Below the pieces are notes generated by a model that searched no databases, was not told the origin of the DNA, and saw only the letters and a list, made by a program, of their open reading frames with translations. A DNA stretch of 32,384 nucleotides from CAKTOF01 sp964544345 (GTDB lineage: Bacteria > Bacillota > Clostridia > Oscillospirales > Oscillospiraceae): positions 1 to 32,384 of the forward strand of contig CAZJBT010000005.1 in the NCBI GenBank assembly GCA_964544345.1, in the 5' to 3' direction. A program made the translations under genes and the position numbers. Within the stretch, counting starts at the first letter, position 1, and each line of letters begins with the position of its first letter. Below, in pieces: positions 1 to 8,342 of this stretch.

Positions 1-33
1 GTGCAGGCGCTGCGGGAGCAGGGGAAGCTGTAA
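1..33 (+). CDS. argG: Probable argininosuccinate synthase, last codons only
   Basis: The window opens inside a reading frame that ends with TAA at 31-33. The ten visible residues are VQALREQGKL. This is too short to identify by sequence. The assignment rests on position, since argG commonly lies directly upstream of argH, and on a resemblance to the short basic tail that many ArgG proteins carry. ArgG would condense citrulline and aspartate to argininosuccinate, the substrate of the next gene. It could be any other gene. Confidence 0.4.
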   Translation: MQALREQGKL

Positions 34-43
34 GCCCGCCGGA

Positions 44-151
44 ACCACAGAGTTTTGCGGTTCCCGCCGCAGACGGGGCGCAAAGCTGTGGTCTCACCCC
101 TTGCCCCGCCGCGCAGGCGGCCGGCCATCGGCGCTGCGCGGGCAGGGCAAG
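44..151 (+). other. Two consecutive large stem-loops between argG and argH
   Basis: The 196-bp gap before argH holds two strong imperfect hairpins. The first pairs ACCACAG (44-50) with CTGTGGT (86-92), TTTGCG (54-59) with CGCAAA (79-84) and CCCG (63-66) with CGGG (74-77). The second pairs CTTGCCC (100-106) with GGGCAAG (145-151) and CGCGCAG (110-116) with CTGCGCG (134-140). A third, terminator-like hairpin follows. No function is known. They could be an mRNA processing or stability element or an attenuator. Confidence 0.6.
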
Positions 152-168
152 TCAAAGCAAATCCATCC

Positions 169-192
169 GGGGCGGCGCAGGCCGCCCCTTTT
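169..192 (+). terminator. Terminator-like hairpin upstream of argH
   Basis: An 8-bp perfect stem, GGGGCGGC (169-176) with GCCGCCCC (181-188) around a GCAG loop, is followed by only four T residues. It could be a weak intrinsic terminator after argG or an attenuator giving lower argH expression. The short U-tract makes full termination doubtful. Confidence 0.5.
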
Positions 193-229
193 CCCACCAA
201 TATTCCGCAACAGAACGGGAGCGATCAAT

Positions 230-1615
230 ATGAAACTATGGGCGGGCCGGTTCCAGAAGGAAACCGACACGAGAGTCAACGACTTCAACTCGTCGATCAC
301 CTTTGACGCGCGGCTGTATGCCGAGGACATCCGCGGGTCGATGGCGCATGCGGCCATGCTCGGCCGGCAGCACATCATCGAGCCGCACGAGGCGGAGGCC
401 ATCCTCTCCGGACTGAAGGCGATCCTCGCCGACATCGAGGCCGGGCAGGTGGAGTTCTCGCCCGAAAACGAGGACATCCACATGAACATCGAGCGGATGC
501 TGACCGAGCGCGTCGGCGACGCGGGCAAGCGGCTGCACACCGCGCGCTCGCGCAACGATCAGGTCGCGCTCGATATCCGTCTCTATCTCAAAAAAGAGAT
601 CGGCGTCATCCGCGGGATGGTGCTCGAGCTGATGCAGACCCTCTGCGAGAAGGCCGAAGCGAACAAGGACGCCTACATGCCGGGTTACACGCACCTGCAG
701 CGCGCGCAGCCGACCACCTTCGCGCACTACATGATGGCCTACGCCAACATGCTCCGGCGCGACGTGACGCGGCTTGAGGACTGCCTGGAGCGCATGGACG
801 AGCTGCCGCTCGGCTCGGGCGCGCTGGCCGGCACGACATATCCCATCGACCGGCAGTCGGTCGCCGACGAGCTGGGCTTTGCCCGCATCACGCAGAACTC
901 GCTCGACGGCGTGTCCGACCGCGACTTTGCCATCGAGTTCCTGTCCGCGTGCTCGATGCTGATGATGCACCTGTCGCGCTTTTCCGAGGAGATCATCCTC
1001 TGGTGCTCGTGGGAATTCAAGTTCTGCGAGCTGGACGACGCGTATTCGACCGGCTCGTCGATCATGCCGCAGAAGAAGAATCCCGACGTCGCCGAGCTGG
1101 TGCGCGGCAAGACCGGCCGCGTCTACGGCGACCTCGTCACGCTGCTGACCGTGATGAAGGCGCTCCCGCTGGCCTACAACAAGGACATGCAGGAGGACAA
1201 GGAGCCGCTGTTCGACGCGATCGACACCGTTGAGCAGTGCCTGCCCGTGTTCACGGCGATGCTGAAAACCATGACCGTGCTGCCGAAGAACATGGCGCGC
1301 GCCGCGACCGGCGGCTTCATCAACGCGACCGACTGCGCCGACTACCTCGTGCGCAAGGGTCTGCCGTTCCGCGACGCCTATATGATCGTCGGCCGGCTCG
1401 TCCACAACTGCCTGCGCTCGGGCGAGACGCTCGACACGCTCACGCTGCGCGACTTCCGCGCCGTATCGGACAAATTCGACTCCGACATCTACCAGGCGCT
1501 CGAGCTGAAGACCTGTGTCGAAGCGCGCAAGGTGCCCGGCGGCCCGTCGGGCGAGGCCGTCTCTCACCAGATCGCCTACATCCAGAGCTTCATTGCCGAG
1601 AGGACTGCAACATGA
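230..1615 (+). CDS. argH: Argininosuccinate lyase
   Basis: Splits argininosuccinate into arginine and fumarate, the last step of arginine biosynthesis, in the cytoplasm. The 461-residue product has the usual family length. It shows the HTARSRNDQ segment near residue 102 and the fumarase/aspartase superfamily signature GSSIMPQKKNPD near residue 274, whose serine is the catalytic base in the family. The ATG at 230 was chosen because GGGAG (217-221) lies 8 nt upstream and the protein begins MKLWAGRF, the standard ArgH N-terminus. The open frame extends upstream to 101, but that part runs through the intergenic hairpins. Its TGA overlaps the argC ATG (ATGA at 1612-1615), implying translational coupling. 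Confidence 0.97.
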   Translation: MKLWAGRFQKETDTRVNDFNSSITFDARLYAEDIRGSMAHAAMLGRQHIIEPHEAEAILSGLKAILADIEAGQVEFSPENEDIHMNIERMLTERVGDAGKRLHTARSRNDQVALDIRLYLKKEIGVIRGMVLELMQTLCEKAEANKDAYMPGYTHLQRAQPTTFAHYMMAYANMLRRDVTRLEDCLERMDELPLGSGALAGTTYPIDRQSVADELGFARITQNSLDGVSDRDFAIEFLSACSMLMMHLSRFSEEIILWCSWEFKFCELDDAYSTGSSIMPQKKNPDVAELVRGKTGRVYGDLVTLLTVMKALPLAYNKDMQEDKEPLFDAIDTVEQCLPVFTAMLKTMTVLPKNMARAATGGFINATDCADYLVRKGLPFRDAYMIVGRLVHNCLRSGETLDTLTLRDFRAVSDKFDSDIYQALELKTCVEARKVPGGPSGEAVSHQIAYIQSFIAERTAT

Positions 1616-2541
1616 AAACAAAAATCTTCATCGACGGACGCGAGGGTACGACCGGCCTGCAGATCGACGCGCGGCTGAGCCGCCGCGACGACCTTGCGCT
1701 GCTCACACTGCCCGAGGAAACGCGCAAGGACGTCTCCGCGCGCAAGGAAATGCTGAACGCCGCAGACGTGGTGTTCCTCTGCCTGCCCGACGCGGCGGCA
1801 AAAGAGTCCGTTTCGCTGATCGAGAACCCGGCGGTGCGTGTGATCGACGCGTCCACTGCGCACCGTGTATCGCCCGGCTGGGTCTACGGCTTCGCCGAGC
1901 TGACGGCAGGCCAGCGCGAGCGGATCGCGCAGGCCAAGCGCGTCGCAAACCCCGGTTGCCACGCCACAGGCTTTCTCGCGGCCGTGCATCCGCTTGTGGA
2001 GACAGGGCTGCTTGCGCCGGACGCGGCCGTCACCGCCACCTCGCTGACCGGCTACACCGGCGGCGGAAGGAAAACCATCGAACAGTATGAATCGCCCGGG
2101 CGCGACGCCGAGCTTGACTCCGCGCGGCTCTACGGCCTGTCGCTCAGCCACAAGCACATCCCCGAGATGATGCGCTATTCGGGACTGACCACAAAGCCCA
2201 TTTTCAACCCCGTCATCTGCGATTTCCCGTGCGGGATGCTGGTCACGACCTCGCTGTTCACCTCCCAGCTCAAGGGACGGCCCGGCACAGCACAGCTCCT
2301 GGACGTCTACCGCAGCTTTTACGCGGGGCAGGAGCTGATCGAGGTCATGGAGGCGCCGGAGAGCGGCTTCCTCGGCTCGAACAACCTCGCCGGCACGTGC
2401 CGTCTGCAGATCTTTGTCTGCGGCAACGACGAACAGGTCACCCTTTCGTGCCGCTTCGACAACCTCGGCAAGGGCGCGTCCGGCGCCGCCGTGCAAAATC
2501 TCAACATCATGCTGGGTCTGCCCGAGCAGACCGGGCTGTAA
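1612..2541 (+). CDS. argC: N-acetyl-gamma-glutamyl-phosphate reductase, short (type 2) form
   Basis: Reduces N-acetylglutamyl-5-phosphate to the semialdehyde with NADPH, the third step of arginine synthesis. The 309-residue product matches the short ArgC class rather than the roughly 340-350-residue class. The catalytic cysteine is C116 in the motif NPGCHATGF. The nucleotide-binding region starts KIFIDGREGTTG near residue 4, where the short class has this pattern in place of a classic GxGxxG. A GAGAGGA ribosome site (1598-1604) lies inside the end of argH. The next gene, argJ, follows after 19 nt. Confidence 0.96.
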   Translation: MKTKIFIDGREGTTGLQIDARLSRRDDLALLTLPEETRKDVSARKEMLNAADVVFLCLPDAAAKESVSLIENPAVRVIDASTAHRVSPGWVYGFAELTAGQRERIAQAKRVANPGCHATGFLAAVHPLVETGLLAPDAAVTATSLTGYTGGGRKTIEQYESPGRDAELDSARLYGLSLSHKHIPEMMRYSGLTTKPIFNPVICDFPCGMLVTTSLFTSQLKGRPGTAQLLDVYRSFYAGQELIEVMEAPESGFLGSNNLAGTCRLQIFVCGNDEQVTLSCRFDNLGKGASGAAVQNLNIMLGLPEQTGL

Positions 2542-2560
2542 CGGAAAAGGAGTTATCGCC

Positions 2561-3787
2561 ATGAAACTGATCGAAGGCGGCGTCACCGCCCCGCAGGGCT
2601 TTTCCGCCGCCGGGCTTTACGCCGGCGTCAAGGCCGGCTCAAGCCCGGAGAAATTTGACCTCGCTCTGATCCTCTCCGACCGCGCGGCGGCCGCCGCGGC
2701 GGTCTACACCCGCAACCGCGTCAAGGCCGCACCGGTCTACGTCACGATGGATCATCTCGAGTCCGGCACGGGTCGCGGCGTGATCGTCAACTCCGGCAAC
2801 GCCAACGCCTGCGCGCCGAACAGCCACGAGCACGCTGAGGCGATGTGCGTCGCCGCGGCCGCCGCTACGGGACTGAAGGCCGACGACTTCATCGTTGCGT
2901 CTACCGGCGTCATCGGCGTCGAGCTGAACATCAAGGCCATCGAGGACGCGATCCCCGCGCTCACCGCGCAGCTCGCGGCGACAAAAGAAGGCTCCGACGA
3001 CGCCGCGCACGCCATCATGACCACCGACACCGTCAAAAAGGAGTTCGCCGTCTCGTGCGAGCTGGGCGGAAAAACCGTCACGCTCGGCGCGATCTCGAAG
3101 GGCAGCGGCATGATCCACCCGAACATGGGAACGACGCTGACCTTCGTCACGACTGACTGCGCGATCTCGCCCGCAATGCTGCATCTGGCGCTGGAGGAAG
3201 CTGTTCGCGTCTCGCTCAACCGCGTCTCGGTCGACGGCGACACGTCGACGAACGACATGTGCTCCATCCTCGCCAACGGCGCGGCGGAAAACCGCCCGAT
3301 CGTCACGAAGGGCGAGGACTTCGACAGCTTCACCGGCGCACTGAAGATCCTGCTCGTGCAGGTCGCGCGCGCGATCGCAAAAGACGGCGAGGGCGCGACG
3401 AAGCTCATCGCGGCCAGCGTGTCCGGCGCGCGGAGCGAGGAGACCGCCGAGCAGCTTGCAAAGGCCATCGTCTGCTCGAGCCTCGTCAAGGCCGCCATGT
3501 TCGGCGCGGACGCCAACTGGGGCCGCGTGCTCTGTGCGATGGGCTACGCCGGCGCGGCCTTCCGGCCGGAGTATGTCGACGCCTGGTTCCGCTCCTCCGC
3601 CGGCGAGATCGCCGTCTGCCGCGCGGGCGACGGCCTGATCTTCGACGAGGACAAGGCCAAGCAGATCCTGAGCGAGGATGAGATCACCATTGCCGTCGAG
3701 CTGCACGAGGGCGACCATTCGGCCACCTGCTGGGGCTGTGACCTGACCTATGACTACGTCAGGATCAACGGCGATTACCGAACCTGA
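2561..3787 (+). CDS. argJ: Ornithine acetyltransferase / glutamate N-acetyltransferase
   Basis: Transfers the acetyl group from N-acetylornithine back to glutamate. In bifunctional forms it also makes N-acetylglutamate from acetyl-CoA. The proenzyme of 408 residues is the normal length. ArgJ cleaves itself before a conserved threonine. Here the site is in KGSGMIHPNMGTTLTF, so cleavage is expected between G190 and T191. Most family members have Ala-Thr at this point, so the glycine is a small deviation, and the nucleophilic threonine is kept. GGAG at 2549-2552 supports the ATG at 2561. With no argA or argE in the window, the cyclic acetyl pathway is the natural reading. Confidence 0.96.
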   Translation: MKLIEGGVTAPQGFSAAGLYAGVKAGSSPEKFDLALILSDRAAAAAAVYTRNRVKAAPVYVTMDHLESGTGRGVIVNSGNANACAPNSHEHAEAMCVAAAAATGLKADDFIVASTGVIGVELNIKAIEDAIPALTAQLAATKEGSDDAAHAIMTTDTVKKEFAVSCELGGKTVTLGAISKGSGMIHPNMGTTLTFVTTDCAISPAMLHLALEEAVRVSLNRVSVDGDTSTNDMCSILANGAAENRPIVTKGEDFDSFTGALKILLVQVARAIAKDGEGATKLIAASVSGARSEETAEQLAKAIVCSSLVKAAMFGADANWGRVLCAMGYAGAAFRPEYVDAWFRSSAGEIAVCRAGDGLIFDEDKAKQILSEDEITIAVELHEGDHSATCWGCDLTYDYVRINGDYRT

Positions 3788-3802
3788 GGAGGGCGTGGGA
3801 GC

Positions 3803-4675
3803 ATGTCATTTTCCACCGAAGAGCGCGCCCAAATGCTCGTCGAGGCGCTGCCATACATCCAGAAATTCAACCAAAAGACCGTCGTCGTCAAATACGGCGG
3901 CAACGCGATGATCTCCGATGAGCTGCGCGAGGCCGTCATCGAAGACATCGTCCTGCTCGGCCTGGTCGGCATAGAGGTCGTGGTCGTCCACGGCGGCGGG
4001 CCGGAGATCGCGGATCTGCTGAAAAAGACCGGCAAGGAGTCGAAATTCGTCAACGGCCTGCGCTACACCGACGACGAGACGATGGAGATCGTCCAGATGG
4101 TGCTGGCCGGCAAGGTCAACAAGGATCTTGTCGGCATGTTCGAGCGCCGCGGCGGCAAGGCCATCGGCCTGTGCGGCATGGACGGCAGCATGATCCGTGC
4201 GCGCCGGCTCACCGAGCCGGGGGTGGACTACGGTCTCGTCGGCGACATCATCAGCATCGACCCGAAGCCCATCCGCGACGCGCTCGCGGGCGGCTATATC
4301 CCGGTCATCTCCACAGTCGCCGCCGGCATCGACGGCGCGCCGCGCTATAACATCAACGCCGATACCGCCGCCGCGAAGATCGCGGCCGCGCTGCAGGCCG
4401 AGAAGCTGATGATCCTGACCGACATTCCGGGGCTGCTGCGCGACGTCAGCGACGAATCCACGCTCATCAGCTCGCTGCGGATCGATGAGACGCCGGCGCT
4501 CGAGGCAGAGGGCGTCATCTCGGGCGGCATGATCCCCAAGATCGCCTGCTGCGTCGACGCCATCCGCGGCGGCGTGCATGCAGCGCACATCCTCGACGGG
4601 CGCAAAAAGCACTCGATCCTCATGGAGCTGCTCACCGACGCCGGCGTCGGCACCATGATCTATTGGGACAAGTAA
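3803..4675 (+). CDS. argB: Acetylglutamate kinase
   Basis: Phosphorylates N-acetylglutamate, the second and usually feedback-regulated step of arginine synthesis. The product has 290 residues and belongs to the amino acid kinase family. Visible motifs are KYGGNAM (residues 30-36, with the ATP-phosphate-binding lysine) and the HGGGP loop (63-67). The N-terminal stretch before residue 25 (EERAQMLVEALPYIQKF) resembles the helix that mediates hexamer formation and arginine inhibition in arginine-sensitive enzymes, so feedback inhibition is likely but inferred. A GAGGAGGG site precedes the ATG by about 10 nt. Confidence 0.97.
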   Translation: MSFSTEERAQMLVEALPYIQKFNQKTVVVKYGGNAMISDELREAVIEDIVLLGLVGIEVVVVHGGGPEIADLLKKTGKESKFVNGLRYTDDETMEIVQMVLAGKVNKDLVGMFERRGGKAIGLCGMDGSMIRARRLTEPGVDYGLVGDIISIDPKPIRDALAGGYIPVISTVAAGIDGAPRYNINADTAAAKIAAALQAEKLMILTDIPGLLRDVSDESTLISSLRIDETPALEAEGVISGGMIPKIACCVDAIRGGVHAAHILDGRKKHSILMELLTDAGVGTMIYWDK

Positions 4676-4687
4676 GGAGGAGGCTCC

Positions 4688-5866
4688 ATGACAAGCAAAG
4701 ACCTGATCGCCGCCAACGGGCGATACCTGATGCACACCTACCACGGTCAGTCCCCCGTCGCCATCGAGCGCGGCAAGGGCTGCCGCTACTGGGATTACGA
4801 GGGGAAGGAATACCTCGACTTCACGGCCGGCATCGCGGTCAACGCGCTCGGAAGCTGCGACGAGCGGTGGGTGGACGCCATCTGCACCCAGGCGAAAAAG
4901 TGCGGCCACACCTCGAACCTTTACTACACTGAGCCGTGCGTGCAGGCCGCGAAGCGGCTCGTCGAGCGCACGGGACTGCAAAACGTCTTTTTCGGCAACT
5001 CCGGCGCCGAGGCCAACGAGGGGCTGATCAAGCTCGCGCGCAAATACTCGTTCGACAAGTATGGGCTGGGTCGGTCGAAGATCTTGACGCTCCGGCAGTC
5101 GTTCCACGGCCGGACGATCACCACGCTGACCGCCACCGGGCAGGATGTGTTCCATAACTACTTCTTTCCCTTCGCGGAGGGCTTCGAGTACGTGCCCGCA
5201 AACGACTTCGCCGCGCTCGAGGCCGCGGCCACCCCTGACACCTGCGCCATTCTGATGGAGCTGATCCAGGGCGAAGGCGGCGTTGTGGTTCTGGATCCGG
5301 ATTATGTCCGCCGGGTGCGGGCATTCTGCGATGCGCGCGACATCCTGCTGCTCATCGACGAGGTGCAGACCGGCGTGGGCCGGACGGGCAAGCTGTTCGC
5401 GTTCCAGAATTACGGCATCCTGCCCGACGCGTTCTCGTTCGCCAAGGGCATCGCGGGCGGGCTGCCGATGGGCGGCTTCATGGCCGGCGAAAAAGCCGCG
5501 CACACGCTCGACGGCCAGCACGGCTCGACCTTCGGCGGCAACCCGATCTGCGCCGCCGCCGCCGTCGCGGTGCTCGACGCCGTGGACGATCCGCTCTTGG
5601 CCGACGTGGTGGAAAAGGGCGAATATCTCAAAGCGCAGCTCACAGCGCTCGGGCTGCCGTGCCTGGAAAATGTGCGCGGCCTGGGGCTGCTGGTCGGCGC
5701 GACGGTCGTTGGAACCGAAGCCGCTGCGGTTGCCTCTGACCTCGCGGCGCACGGCCTGCTGGTGCTGACCGCAATGCAGAACACGCTCCGGTTCGCCCCG
5801 CCGCTGACCATCACGCGCGCAGAGCTGGACGAGGGACTTTCTATCATGAAAGAGGTTCTCGCCTGA
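4688..5866 (+). CDS. argD: Acetylornithine aminotransferase
   Basis: PLP-dependent class III aminotransferase that converts N-acetylglutamate semialdehyde to N-acetylornithine using glutamate. The 392-residue product is of normal length. The PLP-binding lysine is K253 in FAKGIAGGLPMG, and the cofactor aspartate lies in the preceding LLLIDEVQTGVGRTGK segment. The ribosome site AAGGAGGAGG overlaps the end of argB, and the gap is 12 nt. It is the last gene of the arginine operon. A new promoter and riboswitch follow within about 60 bp, and no strong terminator was seen between them. Confidence 0.96.
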   Translation: MTSKDLIAANGRYLMHTYHGQSPVAIERGKGCRYWDYEGKEYLDFTAGIAVNALGSCDERWVDAICTQAKKCGHTSNLYYTEPCVQAAKRLVERTGLQNVFFGNSGAEANEGLIKLARKYSFDKYGLGRSKILTLRQSFHGRTITTLTATGQDVFHNYFFPFAEGFEYVPANDFAALEAAATPDTCAILMELIQGEGGVVVLDPDYVRRVRAFCDARDILLLIDEVQTGVGRTGKLFAFQNYGILPDAFSFAKGIAGGLPMGGFMAGEKAAHTLDGQHGSTFGGNPICAAAAVAVLDAVDDPLLADVVEKGEYLKAQLTALGLPCLENVRGLGLLVGATVVGTEAAAVASDLAAHGLLVLTAMQNTLRFAPPLTITRAELDEGLSIMKEVLA

Positions 5867-5927
5867 AATTCATCTATTTTTGATAAATCCGCAGTTTTAG
5901 CGAGAAAAAACTATGAAATTTGATGGG

Positions 5928-5956
5928 TTGCAATCTGCGATCCTGCATGGTATCAT
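5928..5956 (+). promoter_or_regulatory. Promoter of the riboswitch-controlled symporter
   Basis: TTGCAA (5928-5933), a 17-bp spacer and TATCAT (5951-5956), with TG one base before the -10 hexamer (extended -10). The predicted start, near 5963, is about 25 nt upstream of the first glycine aptamer. Confidence 0.75.
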
Positions 5957-5988
5957 AGTTTCATCATTCATATCGTGCGATGGGAACT

Positions 5989-6140
5989 TTGCAGGAAAGT
6001 GCGCAGCAGACGCGCCGCCGAAGGAATAACATTATCAGGCACCGAGACTGCAAGGGGATCGCTCTCTGGAGAAGCTCATTTTACATGGGTGCCGAAGGTG
6101 CAAGGCGCATAGCCAAATCTCTCAGGCAAAAGGACAGAGC
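5989..6140 (+). promoter_or_regulatory. Tandem glycine riboswitch
   Basis: Two glycine aptamers in series. Aptamer I is closed by TTGCAG (5989-5994) with CTGCAA (6048-6053) and carries the GCCGAAGGA and CAGGCACCGAGAC conserved blocks. Aptamer II is closed by GCTCT (6061-6065) with AGAGC (6136-6140) and carries GGTGCCGAAGGTGCAA and the highly conserved block from TCTCTCAGGCAAAAGGACAG. Both match the known family consensus, and the linker between them is only a few bases. It precedes a sodium:alanine/glycine symporter, a recurrent partner of this riboswitch. Switches of this class upstream of transporters are thought to turn expression off when glycine is plentiful, but the direction here is inferred. 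Confidence 0.95.
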
Positions 6141-6146
6141 AGTTTT

Positions 6147-6165
6147 CTGCGGCGCTTCGCCGCAG
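6147..6165 (+). promoter_or_regulatory. Riboswitch expression-platform hairpin
   Basis: An 8-bp perfect stem, CTGCGGCG (6147-6154) with CGCCGCAG (6158-6165), directly follows aptamer II. It is not followed by a U-tract. It could be an anti-terminator or spacer helix between the aptamer and the terminator at 6181-6214. Confidence 0.5.
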
Positions 6166-6180
6166 ATCAGACGCTGTTTT

Positions 6181-6214
6181 GGCACGGGCTTCCTCGGGAG
6201 ACCCGCGCCTTTTT
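6181..6214 (+). terminator. Conditional terminator of the glycine riboswitch leader
   Basis: GGCACGGG (6181-6188) pairs with CCCGCGCC (6202-6209), with one A-C mismatch, and is followed by TTTTT (6210-6214), 38 nt before the symporter start codon. A terminator inside the leader fits transcriptional control by the aptamers. Confidence 0.7.
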
Positions 6215-6251
6215 GCGCGGCACACGGATTCAGAAGAAAAGAGGGAACCTT

Positions 6252-7802
6252 ATGCTGCAATCACTCGCAAACACGGCTCCGGTGCTCGCCTCGTCGGCGG
6301 CGGAAACCATCGCCGGCATCAACGGCGCCATCAACAATTTCGTCTGGGGCGTTCCGGTGCTCACGCTGCTGATCCTGACCGGCGTGCTGATGACCGTTCT
6401 GACCCGTGTGTTCCAAATCACGCATGTCGGCCACTGGCTCAAAAACACCATCGGCAGCATCTTCAAAAAGCACGTTTCCGGCCACACGAAGGACGCCGGC
6501 TCGATCTCACAATTCCAGGCGCTTTGCACCGCACTCGCCGCGACGGTCGGCGTCGGCAACATCGCGGGCGTGGCGACCGCCATCGTCTCCGGCGGCCCCG
6601 GCTCCATTTTCTGGATGTGGCTCGCCGCGTTCGTCGGCATGATGACCAACTACTCTGAGAATGTGCTCGGCATCTACTTCCGCCGCCGCAACGCCGAGGG
6701 CGAGTGGTCGGGCGGCGCGATGTACTATTTGCGGGACGGCCTCGGCGGCTACAAGCACTGCAAGCCGCTCGGCAATGTGCTCGCGGTGCTCTTTGCGCTC
6801 TTTGCCGTGCTCGCCTCGTTCGGCATCGGCAACGCCAGCCAGGTCAACACCATTGCGTCGAACATGCTCTCGGCCTTCTCGATCCCGACTTGGGTGACGG
6901 GCGTCGTACTGCTCGCGCTCGCGGGTCTCGTCATCGTCGGCGGCATCAAGCGCATCGCCTCCGTCACGGAGAAGATCGTCCCGTTCATGGTCGTCATCTA
7001 CATCGTCGGCGCAATCGCCATCATCGCGGCCAACCACAGCCGCGTCGGCGCGGCGTTCGGCTCCATCTTCTCGTTTGCGTTCGGGTTCCGGGCTGTCGCC
7101 GGCGCGGCCGTCGGCTACGCGGTCAAGACGGCCGTCACCTGGGGCTTCAAGCGCGGCGTGTTTTCGAATGAGGCCGGTCTCGGCTCGTCGGTCATGGTTC
7201 ACTCCACCTCCGACGTCAAAGAACCGGTTCGCCAGGGCATGTGGGGCATCTTTGAGGTGTTCGCGGACACCTGGGTCGTCTGTACCCTCACCGCGCTCGT
7301 CGTTCTGACCAGCGGATTGGTCGACCTCGAGACCGGCGCGATGCTGACCGACGCGCTCAAGTCCGTCCTTGTCGCCGAGGCGTTCTCGACCGTGTTCGGC
7401 TCGTTCGGCTCTGCGTTCATCGCCATCGCCATCTTGCTCTTTGCATTCTCGACCGTCCTCGGCTGGAGCTACTACGGAACCAAATCGTGGGAATACCTGA
7501 TCGGCAAGCTCTCGCGCAACCCGATCCTCGGCACCAAATCCACCATTGTCTACAAGGTCATCTTCGTCGCGTTCATCCTCGTCGGCGCGACGATGAATCT
7601 CGACCTCGCGTGGGATATCTCCGACACGTTCAACGGGCTGATGTCCATTCCGAACCTGATCGGCGTCATCACGCTCTCGCCGCTGGTCGCGAGGATTACA
7701 AAGAACTACGTCGGCCGCGTGCTGCACGGCGGCTCCGACAAGCCGATGCTCTCATACGATGCGGCCATCCAGGCCGCCCACGAGGCCGAGCTGAAAAAAT
7801 AA
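6252..7802 (+). CDS. Alanine/glycine:cation symporter (AGCS family), riboswitch-controlled
   Basis: Sodium- or proton-coupled importer of small neutral amino acids, probably glycine and/or alanine, in the cytoplasmic membrane. The 516-residue protein has many hydrophobic segments. It carries the family signature GVGNIAGVATA near residue 100, followed by GGPGSIFWMW, and FSNEAGLGSS near residue 303. The ATG at 6252 was chosen because AGAGGG lies about 7 nt upstream. The open frame begins at 6213, but that part is leader sequence. Glycine control is inferred from the riboswitch. A 16-bp terminator hairpin follows the stop, so it is a single-gene unit. A second AGCS gene lies at 22349-23755. Confidence 0.95.
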   Translation: MLQSLANTAPVLASSAAETIAGINGAINNFVWGVPVLTLLILTGVLMTVLTRVFQITHVGHWLKNTIGSIFKKHVSGHTKDAGSISQFQALCTALAATVGVGNIAGVATAIVSGGPGSIFWMWLAAFVGMMTNYSENVLGIYFRRRNAEGEWSGGAMYYLRDGLGGYKHCKPLGNVLAVLFALFAVLASFGIGNASQVNTIASNMLSAFSIPTWVTGVVLLALAGLVIVGGIKRIASVTEKIVPFMVVIYIVGAIAIIAANHSRVGAAFGSIFSFAFGFRAVAGAAVGYAVKTAVTWGFKRGVFSNEAGLGSSVMVHSTSDVKEPVRQGMWGIFEVFADTWVVCTLTALVVLTSGLVDLETGAMLTDALKSVLVAEAFSTVFGSFGSAFIAIAILLFAFSTVLGWSYYGTKSWEYLIGKLSRNPILGTKSTIVYKVIFVAFILVGATMNLDLAWDISDTFNGLMSIPNLIGVITLSPLVARITKNYVGRVLHGGSDKPMLSYDAAIQAAHEAELKK

Positions 7803-7810
7803 GCGGACAC

Positions 7811-7851
7811 AACCCGCCCCTGCTGATGCAGCAGGGGCGGGTTGCGTTTTC
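7811..7851 (+). terminator. Intrinsic terminator of the AGCS gene
   Basis: A perfect 16-bp stem (7811-7826 with 7830-7845) with a 3-nt ATG loop is followed by CG and TTTT. It sits 9 nt after the stop codon. Confidence 0.88.
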
Positions 7852-7870
7852 GCGGAAATGTGGGTATGAT
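7843..7870 (+). promoter_or_regulatory. Possible promoter of the GNAT gene
   Basis: TTGCGT (7843-7848), a 16-bp spacer and TATGAT (7865-7870). The -35 box overlaps the right arm of the preceding terminator. The -10 box is good and the -35 box is weak. Confidence 0.4.
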
Positions 7871-7898
7871 ACTCGTATCACAAAGGAGGCTTTCCGTC

Positions 7899-8339
7899 AT
7901 GATCCGACGCTTTCAGCGCGGCGACGAGGCGCTGTTCTGCCACCTTGCCGCGCTATTTTACCGATCCGACGCCGTGCTCGCGCCCGTCCCGGCCGAGCAC
8001 CACCGCCGCGCGTTCGCGGAGCTGATGCGCTCAAACGACTACCTCGAGGGGTATCTGCTTGAATGTGACGGCGAGGCGGCCGGCTACGCGCTGCTCATCA
8101 AGACCTGGTCGCAGGAGGCGGGCGGGCCGGTCGTCTGGATCGACGAGCTGTTCCTCCTGCCGGCATACCGCTCGCGCGGGCTTGGCACAGAATTTTTCCG
8201 CTATCTCGAACAGCATGTGCCCGCGGCGGCGTACCGGCTCGAGGTCGAGCCGGAAAACGAGCGGGCCCGCGCGCTCTACGCACGGCTCGGCTTTGAGCCG
8301 CTGCCGTACAGCCAGATGATCCGCCGGATGGGCGGCTGA
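7899..8339 (+). CDS. GNAT family N-acetyltransferase
   Basis: Acetyl-CoA-dependent N-acetyltransferase of 146 residues; the substrate cannot be told from sequence. The acetyl-CoA-binding motif A is visible as ELFLLPAYRSRGLGTEFF around residues 80-100, with the R/QxxGxG/A core in SRGLGT. The C-terminal motif B follows as LEVEPENERARALYARLGF. The ATG at 7899 follows AAGGAGG (7883-7889) by 9 nt. The gene converges on the small membrane-protein gene with only 3 nt between the two stop codons, leaving no room for separate terminators. Confidence 0.9.
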   Translation: MIRRFQRGDEALFCHLAALFYRSDAVLAPVPAEHHRRAFAELMRSNDYLEGYLLECDGEAAGYALLIKTWSQEAGGPVVWIDELFLLPAYRSRGLGTEFFRYLEQHVPAAAYRLEVEPENERARALYARLGFEPLPYSQMIRRMGG

Positions 8340-8342
8340 GCC

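Noticed and set aside
101..229. N-terminal extension of argH in the same frame
   Set aside because: It crosses intergenic hairpins; ArgH proteins begin at the MKLWAGRF equivalent, which has its own ribosome site.
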